From a virus, in IMG/VR virus record IMGVR_UViG_3300046167_000369, positions 1-57,312 of that record: a stretch of 57,312 bases of DNA; one strand, given 5' to 3'. The position numbers and the translations under genes are program-made. Below are positions 14,636 through 22,751 of the stretch, piece by piece. Each line of letters opens with the position of its first letter. Within the stretch, counting starts at the first letter, position 1. Under the pieces are notes generated by a model. It saw only the letters and a list, made by a program, of their open reading frames with translations. It did no database searches and was not told where the DNA came from.

Positions 14636-15497
14636 AATTAAAGATAGAGAAGACAAGGTATTATTCACCCATACTTGTGACAACAACACTATCACAATAA
14701 CATTGGAGAAAGCAGTAAGTGAGGGTGCTGATTTAACAAATGCTAATTTAGAATGTGCTGATTTAGAAGGTGCTTATTTAAGAGATGCTAATTTAGAAGG
14801 TGCTGATTTAAGAGGTGCTGATTTAACAAATGCTAATTTAGAAGGTTCTTATTTAAGAAAAGCTGATTTAAGAAAAGCTGATTTAAGAGGTGCTGATTTA
14901 ACATATGCTGATTTAGAACGTGCTAATTTAACAGGTGCTGATTTATACGGTACTTATTTAAGATATGCTAATTTAGAATGTGCTGATTTAACAGATGCTG
15001 ATTTAAGAGAAGCTAATTTAACAGGTGCTAATTTAAGAGATGTTTGGTTAAGAGAAGCTAATTTAAGATATGCTGATTTAACAGGTGCTTGGTTAAAAAA
15101 TGCTGACTTAATAGATGCTCATTTAAGATATGCTAATTTAACAGATGCTGATTTAACAAATGCTAATTTAACAGGTGCTGATTTAACAGGTGCTAATTTA
15201 ACAGGTGCTGATTTAACAAATGCTGATTTAGAAGATGTTATAAATAACCCATTAAAAAAAGATCCACAAGACAAGGTAGTAACTAAAGTTATAAACTCAT
15301 TTAGAGAACGCTCAGAGCAGGGAATAAATAAATATGGTACAACCCTACAGAGAGATGACTTGAGTCCATTAGAATGGATGCAACACCTACAGGAGGAGTT
15401 GATGGATGCAACACTATACATTGAGGTATTAAAAAGTAAACTAATAAAGTTAGAAATTAAAGAAGCTGAAGACAAGGTGTCTGACGTATGTGATTAA
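14622..15497 (+). CDS. Pentapeptide-repeat protein fused to a MazG-like C-terminal domain
   Basis: 291 aa. After about 30 residues (including TLEKAVSEG), roughly 34 tandem pentapeptides of the form A-D/N-L-x-x run to about residue 205, forming a right-handed beta-helix like those of Qnr and MfpA. The C-terminal part (SFRERSEQGINKYGTTLQRD, then LSPLEWMQHLQEELMDATLY) carries an EELMDA motif like all-alpha NTP pyrophosphohydrolases of the MazG/dUTPase superfamily, widespread in phages. The repeat may mimic DNA and bind gyrase, while the C-terminus may hydrolyse a nucleotide; both are inference. It overlaps the gene before it. Confidence 0.85.
   Translation: MKTIKIKDREDKVLFTHTCDNNTITITLEKAVSEGADLTNANLECADLEGAYLRDANLEGADLRGADLTNANLEGSYLRKADLRKADLRGADLTYADLERANLTGADLYGTYLRYANLECADLTDADLREANLTGANLRDVWLREANLRYADLTGAWLKNADLIDAHLRYANLTDADLTNANLTGADLTGANLTGADLTNADLEDVINNPLKKDPQDKVVTKVINSFRERSEQGINKYGTTLQRDDLSPLEWMQHLQEELMDATLYIEVLKSKLIKLEIKEAEDKVSDVCD
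14724..15236 (+). repeat. Tandem 15-nt repeat coding for pentapeptides
   Basis: About 34 units of the type GCTGATTTAACAGGT, each giving A-D-L-T-G or a variant. Base use in the units is highly uniform (GCT, GAT/AAT, TTA), which suggests recent expansion or unit exchange by slippage. Confidence 0.85.
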
Positions 15498-15514
15498 CAA
15501 TTAAATAAAGTAAA

Positions 15515-15631
15515 ATGAAAGAAGAAAAAGAAGAAAAGGAAGACAACGTAGAAATGGGACTTGGATTAATCCAAGGAGTAATTGGATTAGGTTTATTAAT
15601 CTATGCGGTGTATGTATTATTAACAATGTAA
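15515..15631 (+). CDS. 38-aa single-pass membrane protein
   Basis: MKEEKEEKEDNVEMGLGLIQ, then GVIGLGLLIYAVYVLLTM. A charged N-terminus is followed by one hydrophobic helix reaching the C-terminus. It is short but has the clear composition of a membrane mini-protein and lies in the gap between two genes. It may act on the host envelope; function unknown. Confidence 0.55.
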   Translation: MKEEKEEKEDNVEMGLGLIQGVIGLGLLIYAVYVLLTM

Positions 15632-15643
15632 AACAACATCGGT

Positions 15644-15898
15644 ATGATTAATTTATTAGAAAATATAATTGATTACTACTCAGAGGAAGAGTTCTTAAAA
15701 GCCGATGGGTTTGATGATGCCGTAATTGGAGTTGAGTTAAATTCAATGCGACTAATATATTCAATGACAAGATGTATAGAGATTCTTGTTGAGGAAGGTA
15801 TGTCAGTAGAGGACGCATTGGATCACTTCCACTACAATGTATCGTCAGCATACGTGGGAGAGAAGACTCCCATATGGTCGGATGATATGTATTATTAA
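15644..15898 (+). CDS. Hypothetical 84-aa protein with YVGEKTPIWSDD motif
   Basis: MINLLENIIDYYSEEEFLKA, then EEGMSVEDALDHFHYNVSSA and YVGEKTPIWSDDMYY. The EDAL.HF.YNV..AYVGE.TPI ending is a pattern I recall in small phage proteins of unknown function. Acidic and helical; no catalytic motif. Confidence 0.7.
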   Translation: MINLLENIIDYYSEEEFLKADGFDDAVIGVELNSMRLIYSMTRCIEILVEEGMSVEDALDHFHYNVSSAYVGEKTPIWSDDMYY

Positions 15899-15916
15899 CA
15901 ATGTAAATTAAATTAA

Positions 15917-16045
15917 ATGTCAAAGTCTAAACAGACGTTCACGAGTATACGAGAGGAGCAATCCAACAACGGAGAGTTCGACATCCTATACGAAGAACAG
16001 GAACAGATGATAAAATCAAATCAAAATGAAGAAAGAAATATTTAA
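15917..16045 (+). CDS. Hypothetical 42-aa protein
   Basis: MSKSKQTFTSIREEQSNNGE, then FDILYEEQEQMIKSNQNEER. A charged helical peptide that overlaps the next gene by 20 nt. The FTSIREEQSN start is plausible as coding and the gap would otherwise be empty. Confidence 0.5.
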   Translation: MSKSKQTFTSIREEQSNNGEFDILYEEQEQMIKSNQNEERNI

Positions 16046-16322
16046 CAAGTACGTAGATAGGGTATGCCATATACTTGATATGGATGAAGATACACTATTC
16101 TCCAGAACAAAGAAAAGAGAATCCGTAGATGGAAGGCTATTGCTTTACTACCTATGCCACAAGAGAGATATGAATATAGTTTATATCCAAAAGCATATGC
16201 TAAACAAGGGTCTGAATATCAGCAGGTCATCCATATACAATGGAATAGATAGAGCAGGTCGTATGATAAGTGGTGACAAGGACTACAAGAAAACAATCAA
16301 AGATTTGCAGGATGGCATATAG
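16026..16322 (+). CDS. DnaA domain-IV-like DNA-binding protein
   Basis: 98 aa. KYVDRVCHILDMDEDTLFSR, then TKKRESVDGRLLLYYLCHKR and NKGLNISRSSIYNGIDRA follow the layout of the DnaA C-terminal helix-turn-helix domain. There the first helix is followed by a basic loop, then a helix that reads the DnaA box. No ATPase domain is present. It may bind the phage origin or a host DnaA box and so recruit or block replication. Another such domain is at 23694-24284. Confidence 0.75.
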   Translation: MKKEIFNKYVDRVCHILDMDEDTLFSRTKKRESVDGRLLLYYLCHKRDMNIVYIQKHMLNKGLNISRSSIYNGIDRAGRMISGDKDYKKTIKDLQDGI

Positions 16323-16749
16323 CATAGAAGAGGTGTTCGATCAAGCAAGTAACGATAACTACGCTATATCTATGACAGGCTACAACTCTGAGTCTCATAT
16401 GGTATATGGCATAAAGATAATGAAGGACACATCCAACAACGAGATAAGGCTACTTGACACTATGAGACGTGGGGATCATTTTATTCCACTGACGAAAAAA
16501 GAAGTAGAAATATTCTTAGAAAATGGTTGGAGATATGGTGTGTATGTATTATCTTTGGACAATTATCGTACAAAGCTTGACAAGATAGAACAAAGAATAC
16601 AGAAGTGTATAGCCGAAAAGAAATCATCAAAACAAATATCAATACAAAAATCAAGTAGAGAAAGGATACTAAAGAAGTATTCAGAAATTAATCTTAAATT
16701 AAATCAATTAAATTATGGCAACAACAAAGAAAAAGCAGACAACATTTGA
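16312..16749 (+). CDS. Hypothetical 145-aa protein
   Basis: Start chosen at ATG 16312 (MAYSIEEVFDQASNDNYAIS), which overlaps the DnaA-like gene by 11 nt; a longer frame begins at 16270 but is less likely. The N-terminal half has beta strands (MVYGIKIMKDTSNNEIRLLD) and the C-terminal half is a long coiled coil (DKIEQRIQKCIAEKKSSKQ onward). It overlaps the annealing-protein gene by 35 nt. Function unknown, possibly a recombination accessory. Confidence 0.65.
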   Translation: MAYSIEEVFDQASNDNYAISMTGYNSESHMVYGIKIMKDTSNNEIRLLDTMRRGDHFIPLTKKEVEIFLENGWRYGVYVLSLDNYRTKLDKIEQRIQKCIAEKKSSKQISIQKSSRERILKKYSEINLKLNQLNYGNNKEKADNI

Positions 16750-17350
16750 AAAGCTATCTGCTATCAACGTAAACAAATTCATCGAGAAGAAGAACGGATT
16801 GACATACCTGTCGTGGGCTTGGGCTTGGAGTGAGACAAAGAAGAACTGTCCAGACGCTACATACCAAGTGGGTGAGACAGAGTACGATGAGGCTACAGGC
16901 TTTATGTGTCACACAAGTGTAACTATAGATGGCGAGACATTGGAGATGTGGCTACCTGTTATGGACGGCAAGAACCAAGCGATGAAGAAAGAACCTTACA
17001 CGTACACCACACGCTACGGACAGAAGGAAGTGGCGGCAGCCACATCATTCGACATCAACAAGACACTTATGAGATGCTTGGTTAAGAACCTTGCGATGTT
17101 TGGTTTAGGTATCTACATCTATGCAGGAGAAGATATGCCTGCAACAACTACTGAAGAGGTTGCATCTGCACCTGCAAAGAAAGCTACAGGTGGTACTGAA
17201 CTAAAGGTAGGAGATCCTAAGTGGGAATCAATGGCTAAGTTCTGTAAGGAGAACAAGGCGTTGGGATACAAGAAGCTATGTGATAAGATTGAAGCCAAGT
17301 ACAAACTATCAGAGGGTGCTAAGGAAGAGATTAAAAAGATAATCAAGTAG
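16715..17350 (+). CDS. Single-strand annealing protein, Sak3/DUF1071 type
   Basis: 211 aa. FEKLSAINVNKFIEKKNGLT, then YLSWAWAWSETKKNCPDATY and SFDINKTLMRCLVKNLAMFG-LGIYIYAG match DUF1071, the Sak3 group of phage annealing proteins. These pair complementary single strands during recombination-dependent replication. An Ala/Thr linker (near 145-165) is followed by a basic C-terminal helical part. It stands 2 nt before a PD-(D/E)XK exonuclease gene and near an SSB-like gene, the usual trio. Confidence 0.88.
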   Translation: MATTKKKQTTFEKLSAINVNKFIEKKNGLTYLSWAWAWSETKKNCPDATYQVGETEYDEATGFMCHTSVTIDGETLEMWLPVMDGKNQAMKKEPYTYTTRYGQKEVAAATSFDINKTLMRCLVKNLAMFGLGIYIYAGEDMPATTTEEVASAPAKKATGGTELKVGDPKWESMAKFCKENKALGYKKLCDKIEAKYKLSEGAKEEIKKIIK

Positions 17351-17352
17351 CT

Positions 17353-18084
17353 ATGGAAATCACTCCCGAAAATATAGAGAAGCTAAGGGATGATGAGCAG
17401 TACTACGGTGATTTTGGTAGACAGTTTCTGTCAAACTCAGACATAGGGAAACTACTCAACGACCCGACACAGTTTCGTCAACCACAGGCTGACAACATAA
17501 ACTTCCACAAGGGTAGGTACTTCCATCAGCTAATACTGGAGCCTGAGAAGGCTGAAGAGACAGAGTTCATTGATGTGTCTTCACGCAACACGAAGGCATA
17601 CAGAGAGCAGGCAACAAGAGGTATCATTATGCTTCAGAAGGAAGGTCAGCAGATTAGAGATTGTGTAAGTGCAATGATGAGTAAGCTACCATTCTTCGAG
17701 GGTATACGCCAAGAGGGGAATGAATATGAAGTACCTGCTATCAAGGAGATAAAGGGTATGCTATGGAAGGGCAAGGCTGATATCGTTTGTTCAGATAAGT
17801 TGATTGACTTGAAGACAACGAGTAACATAGATGACTTCAAGTGGTCGGCAAGGAAGTACAACTACGACAGCCAGTGCTACATATACCAAGAGTTATTTGG
17901 TAAGCCATTGGTATTCTACACAGTAGACAAGACTGATATGAGACTTGGAATCTTTACACCAACAGAAGAATTTGTTCAGAGGGGTGAGGAGAAAGTGATC
18001 AGAGCAGTCAACGTTTACAAGAAGTTCTTTGGAGATAACGCTGAGTTCGATATCAACGAATACTTTATAGAGGACAATCTATAA
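17353..18084 (+). CDS. PD-(D/E)XK exonuclease (RecE/DUF3799-like)
   Basis: 243 aa. GRYFHQLILEPEKAEETEFI is the N-terminal helix-strand with the GxxxH/E element. GMLWKGKADIVCSDKLIDLK carries the catalytic D-x(n)-D-x-K pattern (KADIV...LIDLKT), and NYDSQCYIYQELFG is the Y-x-x-Q motif of the lambda-exonuclease and RecB nuclease family. It should resect DNA ends to give single strands for the Sak3 protein encoded directly upstream. The 243-aa length fits a single nuclease domain. Confidence 0.88.
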   Translation: MEITPENIEKLRDDEQYYGDFGRQFLSNSDIGKLLNDPTQFRQPQADNINFHKGRYFHQLILEPEKAEETEFIDVSSRNTKAYREQATRGIIMLQKEGQQIRDCVSAMMSKLPFFEGIRQEGNEYEVPAIKEIKGMLWKGKADIVCSDKLIDLKTTSNIDDFKWSARKYNYDSQCYIYQELFGKPLVFYTVDKTDMRLGIFTPTEEFVQRGEEKVIRAVNVYKKFFGDNAEFDINEYFIEDNL

Positions 18085-18112
18085 TAAAAATATACAGGCA
18101 GTATGGGTGTGT

Positions 18113-18162
18113 GTTCCAATGGCTCGTAATGTTTGTAGACTATATGTATAATCAATTGGAAC
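18113..18162. repeat. Inverted repeat in the leader of the SSB-like gene
   Basis: GTTCCAAT at 18113-18120 and ATTGGAAC at 18155-18162 are exact inverted 8-mers 34 nt apart, ending 18 nt before the ATG at 18181. It could fold the leader or bind the gene product for feedback control. Confidence 0.45.
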
Positions 18163-18180
18163 AAATTAAAATCAATTAAA

Positions 18181-18450
18181 ATGGCAGAAGAAAAAATCTT
18201 TGCAGACGGTTTCTTATTTAAGAGAAACGACAACGCTCCAGAATTTGTAGTAGGGAGTCAATCAATTAAGGTAGAGGAGGCAGTAGCTTTCTTGAAGGCT
18301 AACGCTAAGAACGGATGGGTAAACCTATCTATCAAGCAGTCTAAGGGTGGTAACTACTACTGTGAGTTAGATACCTGGGAGCCTAAGAAGGCAGGCAATG
18401 AACAGCCTGCTGCTCAAGCAACTAATGCTGATGCTGACTTACCATTCTAA
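18181..18450 (+). CDS. Small SSB-like protein with acidic DLPF tail
   Basis: 89 aa. FADGFLFKRNDNAPEFVVGS, then SIKVEEAVAFLKANAKNGWV and NLSIKQSKGGNYYCELDTW suggest a compact five-strand OB-type fold. A flexible Gln/Ala linker ends in DADLPF, like the D-D-I/L-P-F tail by which bacterial SSB recruits partners. It is not a canonical SSB sequence. The position after the annealing protein and exonuclease and before the primase-helicase supports an SSB role. A terminator follows. Confidence 0.7.
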   Translation: MAEEKIFADGFLFKRNDNAPEFVVGSQSIKVEEAVAFLKANAKNGWVNLSIKQSKGGNYYCELDTWEPKKAGNEQPAAQATNADADLPF

Positions 18451-18468
18451 GTTAGACCAATCTAATAA

Positions 18469-18500
18469 AGAGATGGGGGGCAAACGCTCCCCTCTTTTTT
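18469..18500 (+). terminator. Intrinsic terminator after the SSB-like gene
   Basis: GAG and GGG tracts (18470-18480) pair with CCCC-TC (18489-18494) around a CAAACG loop, followed by TTTTTT. It ends the recombination operon and separates it from the primase-helicase operon. Confidence 0.75.
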
Positions 18501-18505
18501 GCCTT

Positions 18506-18665
18506 ATCAAATGTTGAAATGAAAAAAAATAATGCCCTATACTACTTTTTATATTTATTATTATTTATTTTTATTCTCCTCTATAAAGAGAAAAAAAACA
18601 ACATAATCAACACAACCACTGATAATCAATAAGTTAGCAATTAATAATCAACATAAAATCAACAC
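18506..18665. repeat. Diverged copy B of the 160-bp control/origin-like repeat
   Basis: Gene-free leader of the primase-helicase operon. It holds TCAAATGT (18507), CCCTATACTACT (18535-18546), GATAATCAATAAGTTA (18621-18636) and AATAATCAACATAAAATCAA-CAC (18643-18665), in the same order as 8184-8344. The repeat ends 3 nt before the ATG at 18669, so its last block is also the leader. Confidence 0.6.
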
Positions 18666-18668
18666 AGT

Positions 18669-21077
18669 ATGTCAGAACAAGTAACAATATTCAAGAACAT
18701 TAAAGAGACCGAAACCCCATTCCACAGGGACATAGAGGTGGTATTAGAGAGAATAAAAGATGGTGCAACAAAGAGTTTAGTTAAGCAGATTCGTTCAACT
18801 AAAGAGAAGCCACAGAGAAATGAACTAAAGAAAAGACTCCCGGCAATATGCTTTTCGGGGACGTTTAATAAACGTAAGGACAATGGTATCGTAAAGCATT
18901 CGGGTTTCGTATGCCTTGACTTCGATGGATACGAGAAGAAGAAGCTACTCCTTGAGCATAAGGAGAAGCTAACCAAGGATCAGTATGTATACTCGGTGTT
19001 TATATCCCCATCGGGTAATGGACTAAAGGTATTGGTTAAGATACCTGCAAGCCCAGAGAATCACGTAAGCTACTTCAACTCATTGGAGAAGTACTTTGAT
19101 TCACCTTACTTCGATAAGACCTGCAAGAACGTAAGTCGTGTATGCTACGAGTCATACGACCCACTACTATTTATTAACCTACACTCAAGTGTATGGGATA
19201 CGATTGCAGAGCCTGAGTACCAAGAGGTAGATAAGTACAACGACCCACAGACCATTCCAATTACTGACGAGAACAAGATAGTTGAGATACTAATTAAGTG
19301 GTGGTCCAAGAAGTATCCGATGGTTGAGGGACAGAGAAACCAAAACTGCTTCGTACTAGCTATGGCATTCAACGACTATGGTATAAACAAATCATTGGCA
19401 GGGTATGTACTAAATAGATATGCAACCCCTGACTTTACAGAGGGTGAGATTTCAAGGACAATAGACAGTGCCTACGCCAATACTTCAAGCTTCGGGACCA
19501 AATACTACAAGGACGATGAGAAGTTGCAGCAAATCAAAGATAAACTAAGGAGAGGAGTATCAAAAAAGGAGATTAGGAATCAGCTAAGTGAAGCAGGACT
19601 CGATTCAGATTCAGTTGACTCCGTTATATCTGTTATTGAAAGCGAGGAGTCCAAGAAAACATTTTGGGAGAAGAGCGACAAGGGTGTGATAAAGATAATC
19701 CACTTCTCGTTTAAGAAGTTCCTTGAGGACAATGGCTTCTACAAGTACTGTCCAGAGGGCGGGAAGAACTACGTGTTCGTTAAGGTTACCAATAACCTAA
19801 TAGACCACACATCTGAGAAGGAGATAAAGGACTTTGTGTTAACGTACCTACAGGACATAGATGACCTAAGCGTATACAACTACTTCGCTGATCAAGTTCG
19901 CTTCTTCAGAGAGGAGTTCTTGACGTTGCTATCTACTATCGATATATACTTCATAGAAGACACAAGGGACTCAGCGTACCTGTACTACCAGAACTGCGCT
20001 GTAAGGATAACTAAGGAGTTGATTGAGCCAATTGACTACCTTGACCTTGGAGGATACGTATGGAAGGACCACATAATAAATCGTAAGTTCAATATATGTG
20101 ATGACAAGAACTGTGACTACTCGGTATTCATTGGGAACATCTGTAACAACAACAAGGAAAGAATCAAAACAATGGAGAGTACCATCGGATATATGATGCA
20201 CGGATACAAGAACTTAAGCTACTGCCCGGCAATCATTTTAAACGATGAGGTAATATCAGACAACCCAGAGGGTGGTACAGGAAAGGGATTGTTTATGAAT
20301 GCACTATCAAAGATGAAGAAGTTAGTGGTGATTGATGGTAAGGCATTCGCATTTGAGAAGTCCTTTCCCTATCAGACAGTATCAGCAGATACACAGATAC
20401 TCTGCTTTGATGACGTTAAGAAACACTTTGACTTCGAGAGGTTGTTTAGTGTGGTTACTGAGGGACTGACACTTGAAAAGAAAAACAAGGATGCTATTAA
20501 GATACCATTCAGCAAGTCACCTAAGATTGCTATTACTACCAACTACGCAATAAAGGGTACAGGTAATTCATTCGCTCGTAGAAAGTGGGAGATTGAGTTA
20601 CACCAATACTACAGTAAGAACTTTACTCCATTGGATGAGTTTAAGAAACACTTCTTTGCTGAGTGGGATGACGATGAGTGGTGCTTATTTGATAACTATA
20701 TGACGTACTGCTTGCAGGATTATCTAAACACAGGACTTGTTAAGAGTAAGTTCGTTAACCTTGAGGTTAGACAGTTGGCTTCAGATACATCTCACGAGTT
20801 TATTGAGTGGTGTGGTCTGGTTAGTGGACACCAAAAGAATGAGAAGATATTCTTTGATACGAGAATGGTTATGCAAGATCTATACTTTGAGTTTATATCC
20901 GAGTACCCGGACTACGCACCAAAGGCTAAGATGACTATTAGTAGAACGAGGTTTTATAGATGGTTGATTACATATGGTAATTTTATTTCTGGTCAAATTC
21001 CTGTTGAGGGAAGAGACTCTACAGGGAGATGGATTATAATTAAGTCACGTGAGAAAGCAAAACAACTTACTATATGA
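18669..21077 (+). CDS. Primase-helicase (AEP/VirE-N-like primase plus SF3-type helicase)
   Basis: 802 aa. Residues about 1-190 resemble the BT4734/VirE N-terminal domain, an archaeo-eukaryotic-primase-like fold. They contain GFVCLDFDGYEKK (metal-binding D-x-D near 84-88), SPSGNGLKVLVKI (113-125) and VSRVCYESYDPLLF. A PriCT-like helical part follows (WWSKKYPMVEGQRN, SLAGYVLNRYATPDFTEGEI). The C-terminal helicase (DUF5906-like) has Walker A GGTGKGLF near 534, Walker B ILCFDDV near 580 and sensor IAITTNY near 620. It would prime and unwind the phage DNA. It starts a new operon after the terminator and control repeat. Confidence 0.88.
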   Translation: MSEQVTIFKNIKETETPFHRDIEVVLERIKDGATKSLVKQIRSTKEKPQRNELKKRLPAICFSGTFNKRKDNGIVKHSGFVCLDFDGYEKKKLLLEHKEKLTKDQYVYSVFISPSGNGLKVLVKIPASPENHVSYFNSLEKYFDSPYFDKTCKNVSRVCYESYDPLLFINLHSSVWDTIAEPEYQEVDKYNDPQTIPITDENKIVEILIKWWSKKYPMVEGQRNQNCFVLAMAFNDYGINKSLAGYVLNRYATPDFTEGEISRTIDSAYANTSSFGTKYYKDDEKLQQIKDKLRRGVSKKEIRNQLSEAGLDSDSVDSVISVIESEESKKTFWEKSDKGVIKIIHFSFKKFLEDNGFYKYCPEGGKNYVFVKVTNNLIDHTSEKEIKDFVLTYLQDIDDLSVYNYFADQVRFFREEFLTLLSTIDIYFIEDTRDSAYLYYQNCAVRITKELIEPIDYLDLGGYVWKDHIINRKFNICDDKNCDYSVFIGNICNNNKERIKTMESTIGYMMHGYKNLSYCPAIILNDEVISDNPEGGTGKGLFMNALSKMKKLVVIDGKAFAFEKSFPYQTVSADTQILCFDDVKKHFDFERLFSVVTEGLTLEKKNKDAIKIPFSKSPKIAITTNYAIKGTGNSFARRKWEIELHQYYSKNFTPLDEFKKHFFAEWDDDEWCLFDNYMTYCLQDYLNTGLVKSKFVNLEVRQLASDTSHEFIEWCGLVSGHQKNEKIFFDTRMVMQDLYFEFISEYPDYAPKAKMTISRTRFYRWLITYGNFISGQIPVEGRDSTGRWIIIKSREKAKQLTI

Positions 21078-21304
21078 AAGATAACACAGACATAGCAATG
21101 GAGAACTCCTTTAGGGTTATAATACTCGGTGAAGACTGGGGTGATATTCTAATCAGCGAGGAGCCATACTTTGCTCACGTACCAACGAAGAGGTTCCCAA
21201 GTATGAGGGACATCAATAACTTAATTGAATACTTTAAATTAAAGAAAGACTTAGATAAATGTGCAGCATTACAAAGATACATAGAGGAAAACCCGACTCA
21301 ATAA
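21074..21304 (+). CDS. Hypothetical 76-aa protein
   Basis: MKDNTDIAMENSFRVIILGE, then SEEPYFAHVPTKRFPSMRDI and a helical end (LKKDLDKCAALQRYIEENP). The stop of the primase-helicase overlaps its ATG as ATGA. Its position between primase-helicase and SNF2-type helicase suggests a replication accessory; no family is recognised. Confidence 0.65.
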   Translation: MKDNTDIAMENSFRVIILGEDWGDILISEEPYFAHVPTKRFPSMRDINNLIEYFKLKKDLDKCAALQRYIEENPTQ

Positions 21305-21336
21305 TTGAGAGACACAGTGGCTACTCTGACGAGCAG

Positions 21337-22749
21337 ATGTACGAGAGGTGCAAGGTATCATATGGTGTAATGACAAAGACCCATCCTATAAAAGTTGGGA
21401 GGGGTAAGAAGGCTGTCACGTTGCAGAAGAGGGTATTCCCTGTAGATGTTGTGGCTGAAAAAAGAATAGTCGAAAGTCTTAAATATTATAAAAACAGAAT
21501 GGAGAATCCAAGTAAAATAAAGTTCAGAGATTATCAGAACAAAATAATATCAAGCGGATCAGAGATACTATTGAAGCACGGATTTCTATACTTGACTATG
21601 GAGGTTAGGACAGGAAAGACGCTGACTAGCCTGGGCATAGCGAGTATTATGAAGAGCAGCAGAGTATTGTTCGTAACAAAGAAGAAGGCTATCAGTAGCA
21701 TAGAGAAGGACTACGACCTGTTGAAGCCTGAGTTTGATATACAGGTAATAAACTACGAGTCACTTCACAAGGTTGAAGACTTCAGCTTTGATGTATTGAT
21801 TCTTGATGAGGCTCACAGTATGGGTGCGTTCCCAAAGCCAAGTAAGAGAGCGAAGCAGGTAAGGGATATAGTATCTAAGCACAACCCATACGTGATACTG
21901 CTGTCGGGTACACCAACGCCTGAGTCGTACAGTCAGATGTACCACCAGGTGTATGGCATACAGAACAACCCGTTCAACGAGTGTATAAACTTCTACAAGT
22001 TCGCCAAGAGGTATGTCAACGTGAAGCAGAGAAAGATAAACGGTCTGTTCATCAATGACTACCACGATGGTCTAAAGTCTATCGTTGACGATATGAAGCC
22101 ATACATAATATCATTCTCACAGAAGGAGGCAGGGTTCAAGGTAGATACCAAGGAGCATATCCTTGAGGTTGATATGGATCCAATGACCTACAAGCTAACG
22201 TCAAAGCTTAAGAAGGACTTGGTCATAGAGGGAAAGGACGAGGTGATACTTGCCGACACACCTGTCAAGCTTATGATGAAGCTGCACCAACTCTACTCCG
22301 GCACTGTGAAGTTTGAGTCTGGAAACTCAACCATCATTGATACGTCAAAGGCTGAGTATATATACGACAACTTCTGCCTACAGAAGATTGGCATCTTCTA
22401 TAAGTTCAAGGAGGAGTTGAACGCACTCAAGGAGGTATATGGCGATCAGCTATGCACAGAACTTGAGGAGTTCGAGAACACAGACAAGACCATTGCCCTT
22501 CAGATTGTGTCTGGTAGGGAGGGTATATCCCTTAAGCAAGCCAAGGCATTGGTGTACTATAACATTGACTTCAGTGCCACAAGCTATTGGCAGAGCAGGG
22601 ACAGGATGACAACCAAGGAACGATTAGAGTCTGATGTGTATTGGATATTCTCCAAGGGTGGCATAGAGAAGGACATATACAAAGCGGTAAGTAAAAAGAA
22701 GGACTATACTGTTAGTCACTTCAAGAAGGATTTATTAACTTTAAATTAA
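21337..22749 (+). CDS. SNF2/SF2-type DNA helicase
   Basis: 470 aa from ATG 21337; an in-frame ATG at 21259 would add 26 residues but overlaps the preceding gene by 46 nt, so the start is uncertain. Motif I is MEVRTGKTLTSLG (near 90), motif II LDEAHSMG (near 156), motif III LLSGTPTPESY (near 190). Motif V is QIVSGREGISL and motif VI WQSRDRMTTKER (near 418). It is a DEAH-box ATPase of the SNF2-like phage helicases, likely acting in replication fork or recombination work. Confidence 0.85.
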   Translation: MYERCKVSYGVMTKTHPIKVGRGKKAVTLQKRVFPVDVVAEKRIVESLKYYKNRMENPSKIKFRDYQNKIISSGSEILLKHGFLYLTMEVRTGKTLTSLGIASIMKSSRVLFVTKKKAISSIEKDYDLLKPEFDIQVINYESLHKVEDFSFDVLILDEAHSMGAFPKPSKRAKQVRDIVSKHNPYVILLSGTPTPESYSQMYHQVYGIQNNPFNECINFYKFAKRYVNVKQRKINGLFINDYHDGLKSIVDDMKPYIISFSQKEAGFKVDTKEHILEVDMDPMTYKLTSKLKKDLVIEGKDEVILADTPVKLMMKLHQLYSGTVKFESGNSTIIDTSKAEYIYDNFCLQKIGIFYKFKEELNALKEVYGDQLCTELEEFENTDKTIALQIVSGREGISLKQAKALVYYNIDFSATSYWQSRDRMTTKERLESDVYWIFSKGGIEKDIYKAVSKKKDYTVSHFKKDLLTLN

Positions 22750-22751
22750 AT

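Noticed and set aside
14724-15236. CRISPR array suggested by regular short repeats
   Set aside because: The 15-nt units are contiguous, without spacers, and encode A-D/N-L-x-x pentapeptides in an open frame.
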